Below, piece after piece: positions 1 through 8,504 of a DNA stretch of 64,000 bases. Origin of the DNA: Saccharicrinis sp963665705 (GTDB lineage Bacteria; Bacteroidota; Bacteroidia; Bacteroidales; Marinilabiliaceae); contig OY762448.1 of NCBI GenBank assembly GCA_963665705.1, positions 310,001 to 374,000 of the forward strand. Direction: 5' to 3'. Every line of letters begins with the position of its first letter. Positions within the stretch are counted from its first letter, which is position 1. Under the pieces are notes generated by a model. It was not told the DNA's origin. It was given only the letters and a program-made list of their open reading frames with translations, and made no database searches. The position numbers and the translations under genes were made by a program.

Positions 1-2
1 TT

Positions 3-116
3 GAATATGAATTACCATCAGGTGAAAAATATATGGATTTACTTACAAATGAAGATGTAAGTTCAAGTACTGTTTTATTAAATGGTATATCAGGTAAAAT
101 ATTAAAAAGAAAATAA
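3..116 (+). CDS. C-terminal end of a GH13 alpha-amylase-like protein (cut by window edge)
   Basis: An open frame enters from the left edge and stops at TAA 114-116. The 37 visible residues contain YELPSGEKYMDLLTNED and end in NGISGKILKRK. This looks like the C-terminal beta-sandwich of GH13 enzymes, where a phrase of the type 'LP.G.Y.DLLT' is common, and the next three genes are all GH13. Only the last strand is seen, so catalytic residues cannot be checked. It lies 10 bp before the next start and is probably in the same operon. The family call is inference from a short tail plus context. Confidence 0.6.
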   Translation, partial: EYELPSGEKYMDLLTNEDVSSSTVLLNGISGKILKRK

Positions 117-126
117 AGATTAAGAT

Positions 127-2907
127 ATGAACAGGAATAGATTGTATTTACTGATAGTATTTTGCTTTACGGCAATATCTATAAAAGCTCAGGTTTCTAC
201 CAACCCGAGTCCGCCTTTTGATGATCAATCTGTCACCATTACATTTGATGCTTCAGAAGGTAATCAAGGATTAATGGATTATACCGGCGATGTATATGCT
301 CATACTGGAGTTATAACAGATCAAAGTTCTTCCACATCTGATTGGAAATACGTAAAGTCTGATTGGGGTGTTAATATAGATGCATGTAAACTAACCAGTA
401 TTGGAAATAATCAATATACTTTAGAACTTTTGCCATCTATTCGTGAGTATTATGGTGTTCCAGAGGGAGAGTCGATAGAGCAGTTGGCTTTTGTTTTTCG
501 TGCCTCAGATAGTAGTCTTGAAGGAAAAACCAGTTCAGGAACAGATATCTTAGTTGATGTAAGTACAAACGATCTTACTGTTAGTATCGAAAGTCCAACA
601 GAAAGTTCAATTTATACGGAGGGAGTTTCTATTCCGGTAGAAGTATCATCAACTAATTCTACAGGAATTACTATTTATGTGAATGATATTGCAACAGAAA
701 CTGTTAGTGGTAGTTCTTTGTCAACTACAATTACAGCAGGAACTTCAGGAAGTTACACACTAAAAGCAGAGGCCACAGATGGGAGTTCTACGGTAAGTGA
801 TGAAATACAATTTTATGTAAGAGATGTTGTTGTAAATGAAACAATGCCTTCTGATATGCTTAGGGGAGTAAATATAGTAGATGATCAAAGTGTAACTTTT
901 GTTTTATATGCACCAGACAAAGAGTTTGTTCACATTATTGGAAGTTTTAATAATTGGGAAATATCCAATGACTACTTAATGAAGAAAGACGGCGATTATT
1001 TTTGGTTGACGGTTTCTTCTTTAGATGCAAATACTGAATATGCATTTCAATTTTTTATTGATGGAGAGATAAGAATTGCAGATCCATATACTAATAAGAC
1101 GTTAGATTCAAATGATCAATATATTTCAGAAGATATTTATCCGGGATTAATGGACTATCCAAGTGATATGACAACAGAAATAGCCTCCGTATTTAAAATA
1201 AATGAGGATGATTATACCTGGCAATTAACAGATTTCGTCAATCCGGATATTGAAAAAATGGTTATTTATGAATTGCATATCAGAGATTTTACATCCAATG
1301 GAGATATAAAAACAGTTACAGATTCTATTAATTATTTCAAGGAGTTAGGGGTAAATGTAATTGAGTTAATGCCTATTAATGAGTTCGAAGGTAATGATAG
1401 CTGGGGATATAATCCTTCGTTTTATTTTGCTCCTGATAAAGCTTATGGTACAGAAAATGATTACAAAGAGTTTATAGATGTGTGCCATCAAAATGGGATT
1501 GCTGTTTTAATGGATATGGTGTTAAATCACTCCTTTGGACAATCACCTTTTGCCCGTATGTATCTTGATGGAGGAAAACCTGCTTCAAATAACCCTTGGT
1601 ACAACACAGATCATAATATGCTAAATACGGATGCGCAGTGGGGCTATGATTTTAACCACGAAAGTGCAGATACCCAGGAGTTGGTTGATAGTATATGTTC
1701 ATTTTGGATGAATGAATTTAATATTGATGGTTTTAGATTTGACTTTACTAAAGGGTTTACAAATACGTCATATCCTGCAGATTCCTGGGCCAGTGATTAT
1801 GATCAAAGCAGAATCAATATTTTGATGAGGATGGTGGATGAAATTTGGGCCAGAAAATCAGATGCTATTGTTTCATTTGAACATTTGTCAGATAATTCAG
1901 AAGAAAAGATTTTGGCTAACCACGGTATTTTGCTTTGGGGTAACCACAACTACAATTTTAATCAGGCAACAAAAGGGTATAGTGATTCTGATTTTTCATG
2001 GGCATCGTATAAAGCAAGAGGTTGGAATGATCCTCATATTGTAAATTACATGGAAAGTCATGATGAGGAACGTTTAATTTACGAAAACCTGGAATATGGG
2101 AATTCTTCGGGAGATTATAATGTAACAGATTTATCAACAGCATTGGAGAGAACTGGTGCAGCTGCTGCATTCCTTATTTCAATACCTGGTCCTAAAATGA
2201 TTTGGCAATTTGGAGAATTGGGATACGATTATAGCATCAACACTTGCGAAGATCTTTCTATAAGTAGTGATTGTCGTACAGGGAAAAAACCTGTTATGTG
2301 GACTTACTATGAAGATGAGGATCGTAAAGATTTGTTTGATATTTATAGTAAGATGATTAACCTTAAAAAGGTAGAGTCTGTATTTTCTTCTACAAACTTT
2401 TCAATGGATGTGTCGGCAAGAACAAAGCGCATTGAATTAAATGAAACAGATTCAGACGTTCGATTAATTGGTAATTTTGATGTGGAAACTCAGAGTATTC
2501 AACCTGGTTTTAGTTCAACAGGATATTGGTATAGCTATTTTGATGGAGATAGTATTAATGTGAGTGATGTAGATATGTACTACACCCTTGATCCGGGTCA
2601 GTTTGTTTTGTTTTGTGAAAAGAAACTCGATGGTTTTGAACCACATACATCCATAGGTAATCCTACATATTTTGAAGATGCCATTATTGCACCCAACCCA
2701 GCATCAGACAATGTTACAGTTCTTACAGGATCAAAGCCATTGCGAAGAGTTAAAGTAACTTCTATAACAGGAGCTTTAATGTTAGAGCAAAAATGTAATG
2801 AATCTAATCCACAAATAGATATTAGTTCGTTTCCCAAAGGTATCTATCTTATCCATTTAATTGGAGATAATGATGGGTATAGAGTGTATAAGTTGCTCAA
2901 AAATTAG
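127..2907 (+). CDS. Secreted GH13 alpha-amylase family enzyme with E-set/CBM48-like domain and T9SS sorting tail
   Basis: A 926 aa alpha-glucan hydrolase or branching-type enzyme expected outside the cell or on its surface. Residues 1-21 form a signal peptide ending in KAQ. Next come Ig-like modules, then a CBM48/isoamylase-N-like domain around 240-330 (IGSFNNWEISND is typical), then the GH13 barrel from about 370. The catalytic triad is visible: Asp539 in GFRFDF, Glu585 in VSFEH, and Asp646 in MESHDEER. Residues ~855-926 (PNPASDNVTV ... KGIYLIHL) are a type A Por sorting domain used by the type IX secretion system. The exact substrate (starch, glycogen, pullulan) cannot be read from sequence. 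It sits in a run of GH13 genes and is followed by an intrinsic terminator at 2917-2947. Confidence 0.9.
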   Translation: MNRNRLYLLIVFCFTAISIKAQVSTNPSPPFDDQSVTITFDASEGNQGLMDYTGDVYAHTGVITDQSSSTSDWKYVKSDWGVNIDACKLTSIGNNQYTLELLPSIREYYGVPEGESIEQLAFVFRASDSSLEGKTSSGTDILVDVSTNDLTVSIESPTESSIYTEGVSIPVEVSSTNSTGITIYVNDIATETVSGSSLSTTITAGTSGSYTLKAEATDGSSTVSDEIQFYVRDVVVNETMPSDMLRGVNIVDDQSVTFVLYAPDKEFVHIIGSFNNWEISNDYLMKKDGDYFWLTVSSLDANTEYAFQFFIDGEIRIADPYTNKTLDSNDQYISEDIYPGLMDYPSDMTTEIASVFKINEDDYTWQLTDFVNPDIEKMVIYELHIRDFTSNGDIKTVTDSINYFKELGVNVIELMPINEFEGNDSWGYNPSFYFAPDKAYGTENDYKEFIDVCHQNGIAVLMDMVLNHSFGQSPFARMYLDGGKPASNNPWYNTDHNMLNTDAQWGYDFNHESADTQELVDSICSFWMNEFNIDGFRFDFTKGFTNTSYPADSWASDYDQSRINILMRMVDEIWARKSDAIVSFEHLSDNSEEKILANHGILLWGNHNYNFNQATKGYSDSDFSWASYKARGWNDPHIVNYMESHDEERLIYENLEYGNSSGDYNVTDLSTALERTGAAAAFLISIPGPKMIWQFGELGYDYSINTCEDLSISSDCRTGKKPVMWTYYEDEDRKDLFDIYSKMINLKKVESVFSSTNFSMDVSARTKRIELNETDSDVRLIGNFDVETQSIQPGFSSTGYWYSYFDGDSINVSDVDMYYTLDPGQFVLFCEKKLDGFEPHTSIGNPTYFEDAIIAPNPASDNVTVLTGSKPLRRVKVTSITGALMLEQKCNESNPQIDISSFPKGIYLIHLIGDNDGYRVYKLLKN

Positions 2908-2916
2908 GTGCAATTG

Positions 2917-2947
2917 AAAAGGGTTTTACATTGTAAAACCCTTTTTT
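2917..2947 (+). terminator. Rho-independent terminator after the T9SS GH13 gene
   Basis: A perfect inverted repeat (AAAAGGGTTTTACA and its complement, nearly touching) starts 10 bp after the stop codon and runs into a T tract. It separates this gene from the next GH13 gene. Confidence 0.85.
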
Positions 2948-3021
2948 CTTACTAAAAAACTATATGATTTTACTTTGATTAAACCTTATAACATACTTGT
3001 GTTCAATGAAAACTACCTAAA

Positions 3022-4434
3022 ATGCTTCATATGAAAAAAACGGGATACCTGTTAATTGCAATTATCATATTCTTTAATATTGGTTGTCAAAATCCTAAAA
3101 GTGAAAAAATGCAAGAAAGTTCTACTCTGTCTGAAAAATATAAGCCAAAGCCATATGTAGAAATTAAGCATCCGGAATGGACAAAGAATGCAACAATCTA
3201 CCAAATCAATACCAGACAGTTTACAGAAGAAGGTACATTTCAGGCTGCAGAAAAAGAAATACCCCGCTTAAAGGAGTTGGGTATAGATATTATTTGGTTA
3301 ATGCCAATTCATGAAATAGGTGTAAAAAATAGGAAAGGTACTCTGGGAAGTCCTTATTCAGTAAAGGATTATTTTAGCGTAAATTCTGAATTTGGTACTT
3401 TACAGGATTTAAAACAATTTGTAAAAACAGCACATAACCAAGGGATGCATGTTGTTTTAGATTGGGTGGCTAACCATACTTCCTGGGATAATATCTTAGT
3501 AGAGCAACATCCGAATTGGTATGAAAAAGATTATAAAGGAGATTTCAGGCCAACACCCTGGTGGGACTGGGAAGATATTATTGACTTAGATTATAGTAAT
3601 CCTGATGTGCGTGAGTACATGACAAAAGCGCTTATGTATTGGGTGAAAGAAGCTGATGTTGATGGGTATAGATGTGATGTGGCAGGGTTTGTTCCTGTTG
3701 ATTTTTGGAATAATGTTCGTGAAGAATTAGATGCCATAAAACCTGTTTTTATGTTGGCAGAATGGGAGTCGAGGGATTTACATGCCAAAGCCTTTGATAT
3801 GACTTATGCATGGAGTTGGAACGAAACCATGCATAAAATATGTATGGGGCATGCAGATGTGAATAGTTTATATATTTACTATTCATGGAATGAAAGTGCT
3901 TTTCCTAAAAACACTTTTAGAATGACCTTTGTAAGCAATCATGATAAAAATGCCTGGGAAGGAACAATGTGGGAGCAATTTGGAGATGGATTAGAGTCAG
4001 CTATTGTACTTTCTGTTGTAGGGGAAGGTATGCCGTTAATTTATAATGGACAAGAAGCAGGAAATACCAAGCGATTAGCATTTTTTGAAAAAGATCCTAT
4101 TGTTTGGAAAGAACATTATATCGGTAAATTGTATAAAGATCTTTTTGTCTTATTAAAAGAAAACACTGCATTGTGGCATGCAAAGTGGGGTGCAACAATG
4201 GTAAAAGTTCCTAATTCATCTGAAACCGAGATATTAAGTTTTGTTCGGGAAAATGAGAAAGATAAGATATTTGCTGTTTTTAATTTTTCTAAAAATACTC
4301 AAAATATCACCTTTAAAGAAACTCTTTATCATGGAGAATACATTGATTACTTTACGAATGAGAGTTGCCCTTTTAGCGAAGAATCTAAACTTAAATTAAA
4401 GCCCTGGGGATATAAAGTGTTTGTAAAGAAGTAA
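3022..4434 (+). CDS. GH13 alpha-amylase family lipoprotein
   Basis: A 470 aa alpha-glucan hydrolase predicted to be lipid-anchored in the envelope. The signal ends in a lipobox (FFNIGC). A second ATG at 3031 gives a more typical lipoprotein start (MKKTGYLL), so the true start may be three codons later. The GH13 barrel is complete: Asp219 in YRCDVAGF as nucleophile, Glu247 in MLAEWESRD as acid/base, and Asp308 in VSNHDKNA as stabiliser, with DWVANHTS as conserved region I. A short C-terminal beta-sandwich follows. The length suits a compact maltogenic-type amylase without carbohydrate-binding modules. The gene lies 60 bp before the SusA-like gene, so co-transcription is likely. Confidence 0.9.
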   Translation: MLHMKKTGYLLIAIIIFFNIGCQNPKSEKMQESSTLSEKYKPKPYVEIKHPEWTKNATIYQINTRQFTEEGTFQAAEKEIPRLKELGIDIIWLMPIHEIGVKNRKGTLGSPYSVKDYFSVNSEFGTLQDLKQFVKTAHNQGMHVVLDWVANHTSWDNILVEQHPNWYEKDYKGDFRPTPWWDWEDIIDLDYSNPDVREYMTKALMYWVKEADVDGYRCDVAGFVPVDFWNNVREELDAIKPVFMLAEWESRDLHAKAFDMTYAWSWNETMHKICMGHADVNSLYIYYSWNESAFPKNTFRMTFVSNHDKNAWEGTMWEQFGDGLESAIVLSVVGEGMPLIYNGQEAGNTKRLAFFEKDPIVWKEHYIGKLYKDLFVLLKENTALWHAKWGATMVKVPNSSETEILSFVRENEKDKIFAVFNFSKNTQNITFKETLYHGEYIDYFTNESCPFSEESKLKLKPWGYKVFVKK

Positions 4435-4494
4435 TGTTTACAAAGCACACTCTAAAGGTTTAATAAATAATTTTTTAACTTCAATAGGTTTTTT

Positions 4495-6363
4495 ATGAAT
4501 CAAAATAAAAACTGGTTTGTATTTTCAATAGTTTTAATATTACTGTCTCAAATGACAAATTTATATTCTCAAAATAGTCGAGTAATTAAAAAACTTGAAC
4601 CGTCGAGTTGGTGGGTTGGAATGAAGGATCCTCACCTGCAAATCTTAATTTATGGAAATGATATATCAAAGTATGATATTTCCATTGATTATAAGGATGT
4701 TTCCATACAACAGGTGCATAAAGTTGAAAATCCTAATTATCAATTTATTGATTTACTTATATCAGAGGAGGTAAAAGCAGGAACCTTCCAAATCAAATTG
4801 AAATCTGGAAATAAAGTCATAGAAACATATGATTATATTTTAAATGAAAGGGAAGAGGATTCTGCTAACCGAAAAGGATTTGGCTCGGAAGACGCTATGT
4901 ATCTGATCATGCCAGACCGTTTTGCCAATGGAAATCCTCAAAATGATTCAGTTCCGGGAATGTCAGAGAATGCCAACAGAAGAAAAGACTATGGCAGACA
5001 TGGTGGAGATTTAAAGGGAATATTGGATCATCTGGATTATATTCAGGAAATGGGATATACTGCAATTTGGTTAAATCCTGTTTTAGAAAATAACCAGCCT
5101 CGGTCATCTTATCATGGTTATGCAATTACCGATTTTTATCAGATAGATGCACGTTTAGGTTCTAATGAAGAGTTTAGGGAATTGACAAAAGCGTGTGAAA
5201 AGCATGGGATAAAAATGATTATGGACATGGTTTTTAACCATTGTGGAAGTGCTCACTGGTGGATGGATGATTTACCAATGCACGATTGGATTAATCAGTG
5301 GGATGAATTTACGCGTTCCAATTATCGGTTGTCAACTATTTCAGATCCCTACGTTTCTAAATATGATAAGGACCTTTCCGTAAAAGGATGGTTTGATACC
5401 ACCATGCCAGATTTGAATTTGGAGAATAAGTTTATGCTTACTTATATGATTCAAAACAGCATTTGGTGGATTGAATATGTAGGATTAAGTGGTATTAGAA
5501 TGGACACTTATCCGTACCCGGATAAAAATGGAATGGCACAATGGACACAAAGAATTTTAGATGAATATCCTGATTTTAATATTGTTGGCGAAGCTTGGAT
5601 TACAGAGGCTTCGAAGTTGTGTTACTGGCAAAAAGATTTTCACAATAGAGATGGTTATAATTCACATTTGCCAAGTTTAATGGATTTTCCAATGCAGGAT
5701 GCCATTAAAAAAGCGTTTAACGAAGAAGATAGTTGGGGACAGGGAATGGAGCGTTTGTATAATACACTTGCCGATGATCATTTGTATCCTAATCCATTAA
5801 ATATGGTTGTTTTTCCGGATAATCATGATGAGGGAAGAATATTGCATAGTTTAGATAATGACATTGAGAAATTAAAGATGGCCTTAGCCTATTCAGCCAC
5901 TACAAGAGGGATTCTGCAAATATATTATGGAACTGAGTTATTAATGAATGGAGATGGCTTAAAAGGACATGCAAATATTAGAAAAGATTTTCCAGGAGGT
6001 TGGTCCAAAGATAGTATCAATGCCTTTATAAAAGAGGGACGGACAGCTGAACAAAATCAAGTATTCAACTATATTAAAAAGCTATTAAACTTTAGAAAAC
6101 AATCAGATGCTTTAAAATTTGGGAAAACATTGCATTTTATCCCTGAGGGGGGGATTTATGTATATTTCCGTTATACAGATAATGATTGTGTGATGGTTAT
6201 TTTAAATAATAATAACAGTGCCAAAAAGTTGGATACATCCCGATTCTCAGAAAAATTGCAAGAATATTCTGAAGGTACTAACGTAATAACAGGGCGATCT
6301 ATCAACAACCTAAAACTTGTTAATATTAAAGCAAAATCAGCCTTGGTAATTCAATTGAAATAA
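4495..6363 (+). CDS. Periplasmic neopullulanase/cyclomaltodextrinase-like GH13 (SusA type)
   Basis: A 622 aa enzyme predicted to cut maltodextrins, cyclodextrins or pullulan fragments after import to the periplasm. A signal peptide ends near YSQ (residue 26). It is followed by an N-terminal Ig-like cyclomaltodextrinase domain (SSWWVGMKDP and LQILIYG are characteristic) and then the barrel. Catalytic residues are Asp337 (GIRMDTYPYP), Glu366 (IVGEAW) and Asp445 (PDNHDEGR). The architecture and length match Bacteroides SusA and relatives; the exact product pattern is unknown. It is the last gene of the plus-strand GH13 run and converges on the hybrid kinase at 6413. No SusR, SusC or SusD homologue is in view. 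Confidence 0.9.
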   Translation: MNQNKNWFVFSIVLILLSQMTNLYSQNSRVIKKLEPSSWWVGMKDPHLQILIYGNDISKYDISIDYKDVSIQQVHKVENPNYQFIDLLISEEVKAGTFQIKLKSGNKVIETYDYILNEREEDSANRKGFGSEDAMYLIMPDRFANGNPQNDSVPGMSENANRRKDYGRHGGDLKGILDHLDYIQEMGYTAIWLNPVLENNQPRSSYHGYAITDFYQIDARLGSNEEFRELTKACEKHGIKMIMDMVFNHCGSAHWWMDDLPMHDWINQWDEFTRSNYRLSTISDPYVSKYDKDLSVKGWFDTTMPDLNLENKFMLTYMIQNSIWWIEYVGLSGIRMDTYPYPDKNGMAQWTQRILDEYPDFNIVGEAWITEASKLCYWQKDFHNRDGYNSHLPSLMDFPMQDAIKKAFNEEDSWGQGMERLYNTLADDHLYPNPLNMVVFPDNHDEGRILHSLDNDIEKLKMALAYSATTRGILQIYYGTELLMNGDGLKGHANIRKDFPGGWSKDSINAFIKEGRTAEQNQVFNYIKKLLNFRKQSDALKFGKTLHFIPEGGIYVYFRYTDNDCVMVILNNNNSAKKLDTSRFSEKLQEYSEGTNVITGRSINNLKLVNIKAKSALVIQLK

Positions 6364-6412
6364 ACATTGAAAAACTAGCAAATAATAGTTTAATTAAAAG
6401 CAAATTTTAAAC

Positions 6413-7996
6413 CTACCCCTTGAACTCTTTACAAGTCTCTTTCGTTTGAAGAAATCTATTTAATATAGAATCCAGAGTTTTAATTTTAATAGGTTTTGAG
6501 ATAAATTCATCGCAACCACAATAAAAAGCTTTCTTTTTGTCTTCTTCTGTTGAATATGCAGTTTGGACAATTATTGGTATGTTAGGATGATTCTTTTTAA
6601 TAATTTGTGTAGCCTCATAACCATCCATTATTGGCATTTTTATATCCATAAATGCAAGGTCTATGTCTGGGTGTTCATCACAAACCTGCACAGCTTCTGC
6701 TCCATTATTAGCGTGTAATATTTCAATATCAGAATTAGATATTTTATTTATTACAGTGTTTAGATAGAAAAGGTTAATCTCTTCATCTTCAGTAATTAGT
6801 ATTTTAAAATTAGATTTTGGTTTATTTGTCATTAAATTGTTATTACATGTGGATTCTTCATCTGTTTTAATATCAGGTGTCGTATAAGGAAGCACGATTC
6901 TGAATGTAGATCCTTTTCCCTTTTCTGATTCTACTAAAATACGGGCATTAATTAATCGGGCATTTTCCTCAGCTATTGATAATCCTAATCCCAAGCCTTC
7001 AACTTTATTAGATATTTCTTTTTCTTCTTGTGAAAATTTATGAAATATAGTTTCTAAATTTTCAGGATTTACACCTATTCCAGAGTCTTTAACAAAGATT
7101 ACTAATTTCTGCTCGAATTGCTTATATCCAAGTTCAATGTGACCGTTTAATGTGAACTTAAAAGCATTGTCTAATATATTACTTAGTATAGTTCGTAATT
7201 TTGAAATGTCAGTAAAAAACAGGTCGTTATTATCTTCTAACCCTTTTTCAAAAGTAAAATGAATGTTCTGTTTTAATGCTAAAGGATTATAATGTAAAAA
7301 TAATTCAGAAAATAGTTTATTTAAATGAAGTTGTTCATTTTGAACATCAACCTGATCAGTAACAAGCTCCGAAATAGACAAAATATTATCTATGATTTGA
7401 AGTAGTTTATTTGAGCTTTTCTTAATAATTGTAATAAATTTTCTTTTTTCAGAATCGCTAATTTCAGGATTCTCTAATAAAGATGAAAATCCAATTATTC
7501 CATTCATAGGAGTTCGGATTTCATGTGACATATTATAAATAAATTCGGTTTTCAGGCGATCACTCTCTTCTGCTTTCTTTTTAGCAATTTCCAACTCTAT
7601 TTTTTGGCGCTCATTTTCCTCTTCGAGTTCATAAACTCTAAGGGCATCACTCATAATATCTAACAGACCTGCTTCGTTCCAAGGTTTTTGAACATATTGA
7701 AAGACTTTTGCTTTATTTATGGCGTCTTCAATAGCATCAATATCAGAGTAACCGGTTATTAAAATCCTGTTTATTTTAGGGAATTTATGAAATGAATACT
7801 TTAGAAGTTCAACGCCAGTCATTTCAGGCATTCGTTGGTCGCTAAGAATTAAATCAATATGATTGTTTTCCATTATTTCAATACCTTCTTTTGCAGAAGA
7901 TGCCAAAAATATATTAAATCTTCTTCTATAAGTATCTTTGAAGATTCTTAGATTGCTTTGTTCATCATCAACGTATAAAAGACTAAATTTTCTCAT
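6413..7996 (-). CDS. Hybrid sensor: receiver-histidine kinase-receiver
   Basis: A soluble 527 aa signalling protein. An N-terminal receiver (residues ~1-118, acidic cluster YVDDE, phospho-acceptor Asp near 50 in LILSDQRMP) is joined by a short coiled coil to a HisKA domain with the phospho-accepting His near 159 (MSHEIRTPMNG). A HATPase_c domain follows (~255-370; NILDNAFKFT and GLGLGLSIAEE). A second receiver lies at ~395-515, with acceptor Asp near 450 in AFMDIKMPIMDG. No membrane segment or signal peptide is seen, so input must come from phosphotransfer to the first receiver or from a partner. It is the last gene of the TonB receptor-kinase operon. Its first receiver is clearly paralogous to the stand-alone receiver upstream. 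Confidence 0.92.
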   Translation of the reverse strand: MRKFSLLYVDDEQSNLRIFKDTYRRRFNIFLASSAKEGIEIMENNHIDLILSDQRMPEMTGVELLKYSFHKFPKINRILITGYSDIDAIEDAINKAKVFQYVQKPWNEAGLLDIMSDALRVYELEEENERQKIELEIAKKKAEESDRLKTEFIYNMSHEIRTPMNGIIGFSSLLENPEISDSEKRKFITIIKKSSNKLLQIIDNILSISELVTDQVDVQNEQLHLNKLFSELFLHYNPLALKQNIHFTFEKGLEDNNDLFFTDISKLRTILSNILDNAFKFTLNGHIELGYKQFEQKLVIFVKDSGIGVNPENLETIFHKFSQEEKEISNKVEGLGLGLSIAEENARLINARILVESEKGKGSTFRIVLPYTTPDIKTDEESTCNNNLMTNKPKSNFKILITEDEEINLFYLNTVINKISNSDIEILHANNGAEAVQVCDEHPDIDLAFMDIKMPIMDGYEATQIIKKNHPNIPIIVQTAYSTEEDKKKAFYCGCDEFISKPIKIKTLDSILNRFLQTKETCKEFKG

Positions 7997-8060
7997 TGTT
8001 TTAACTTTTTAGGGAGGTTTGAATCTAAGTCAATTATTCAATTAGATGTAAATTTATAAA

Positions 8061-8432
8061 TTAATTTTCATTTATTGCATGAATAATGATGTCTTTTAAT
8101 TGGTCATAGTTCCACGGTTTTGTAATAAATTTGGATAGTTTAAAATTGTCAAAAGCTTTTTTTATTTCATCATCTTCTGCATACCCAGAAACAATTAGTC
8201 TGTTTGGAGGAATGTTGTCATATTTTTCGGTTATTTCTTTAAGAAGTTCAACTCCTGACATTCCCGGCATTCGTTGATCTGTAATAACAATATCTACCAT
8301 GGTTGATTCTAACAATTTTAGTGCATCGTAACCAGATTCTGCGATAAAAACCTCAAAATCTCGCCTGAAAGAATCTTTAAAAATTCTTAGATTACTTTTT
8401 TCATCATCAACATATAAAATTTTTTTCCTCAT
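8061..8432 (-). CDS. Single-domain response regulator (receiver only)
   Basis: A 123 aa CheY-like receiver with no output domain. Visible features are the acidic pair YVDDE, the phospho-acceptor Asp in VITDQRMPGMSG, a conserved Ser in RLIVSGYA, and Lys in FITKPWN. Its N-terminus closely resembles that of the 527 aa hybrid kinase downstream (both have YVDDE.SNLRIFKD), so the two receivers probably arose by duplication and may share a kinase. It lies between the YfiR-type kinase (72 bp upstream) and the hybrid kinase (64 bp downstream), all on the minus strand. A role as a phosphate shuttle between the two kinases is inference. Confidence 0.9.
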   Translation of the reverse strand: MRKKILYVDDEKSNLRIFKDSFRRDFEVFIAESGYDALKLLESTMVDIVITDQRMPGMSGVELLKEITEKYDNIPPNRLIVSGYAEDDEIKKAFDNFKLSKFITKPWNYDQLKDIIIHAINEN

Positions 8433-8504
8433 GGTTAATTATGTGTTTGGACTTTTGTTTATAAAATCAAATTTTATTATAGTTTTCGATTATTACCTAT
8501 TAGA

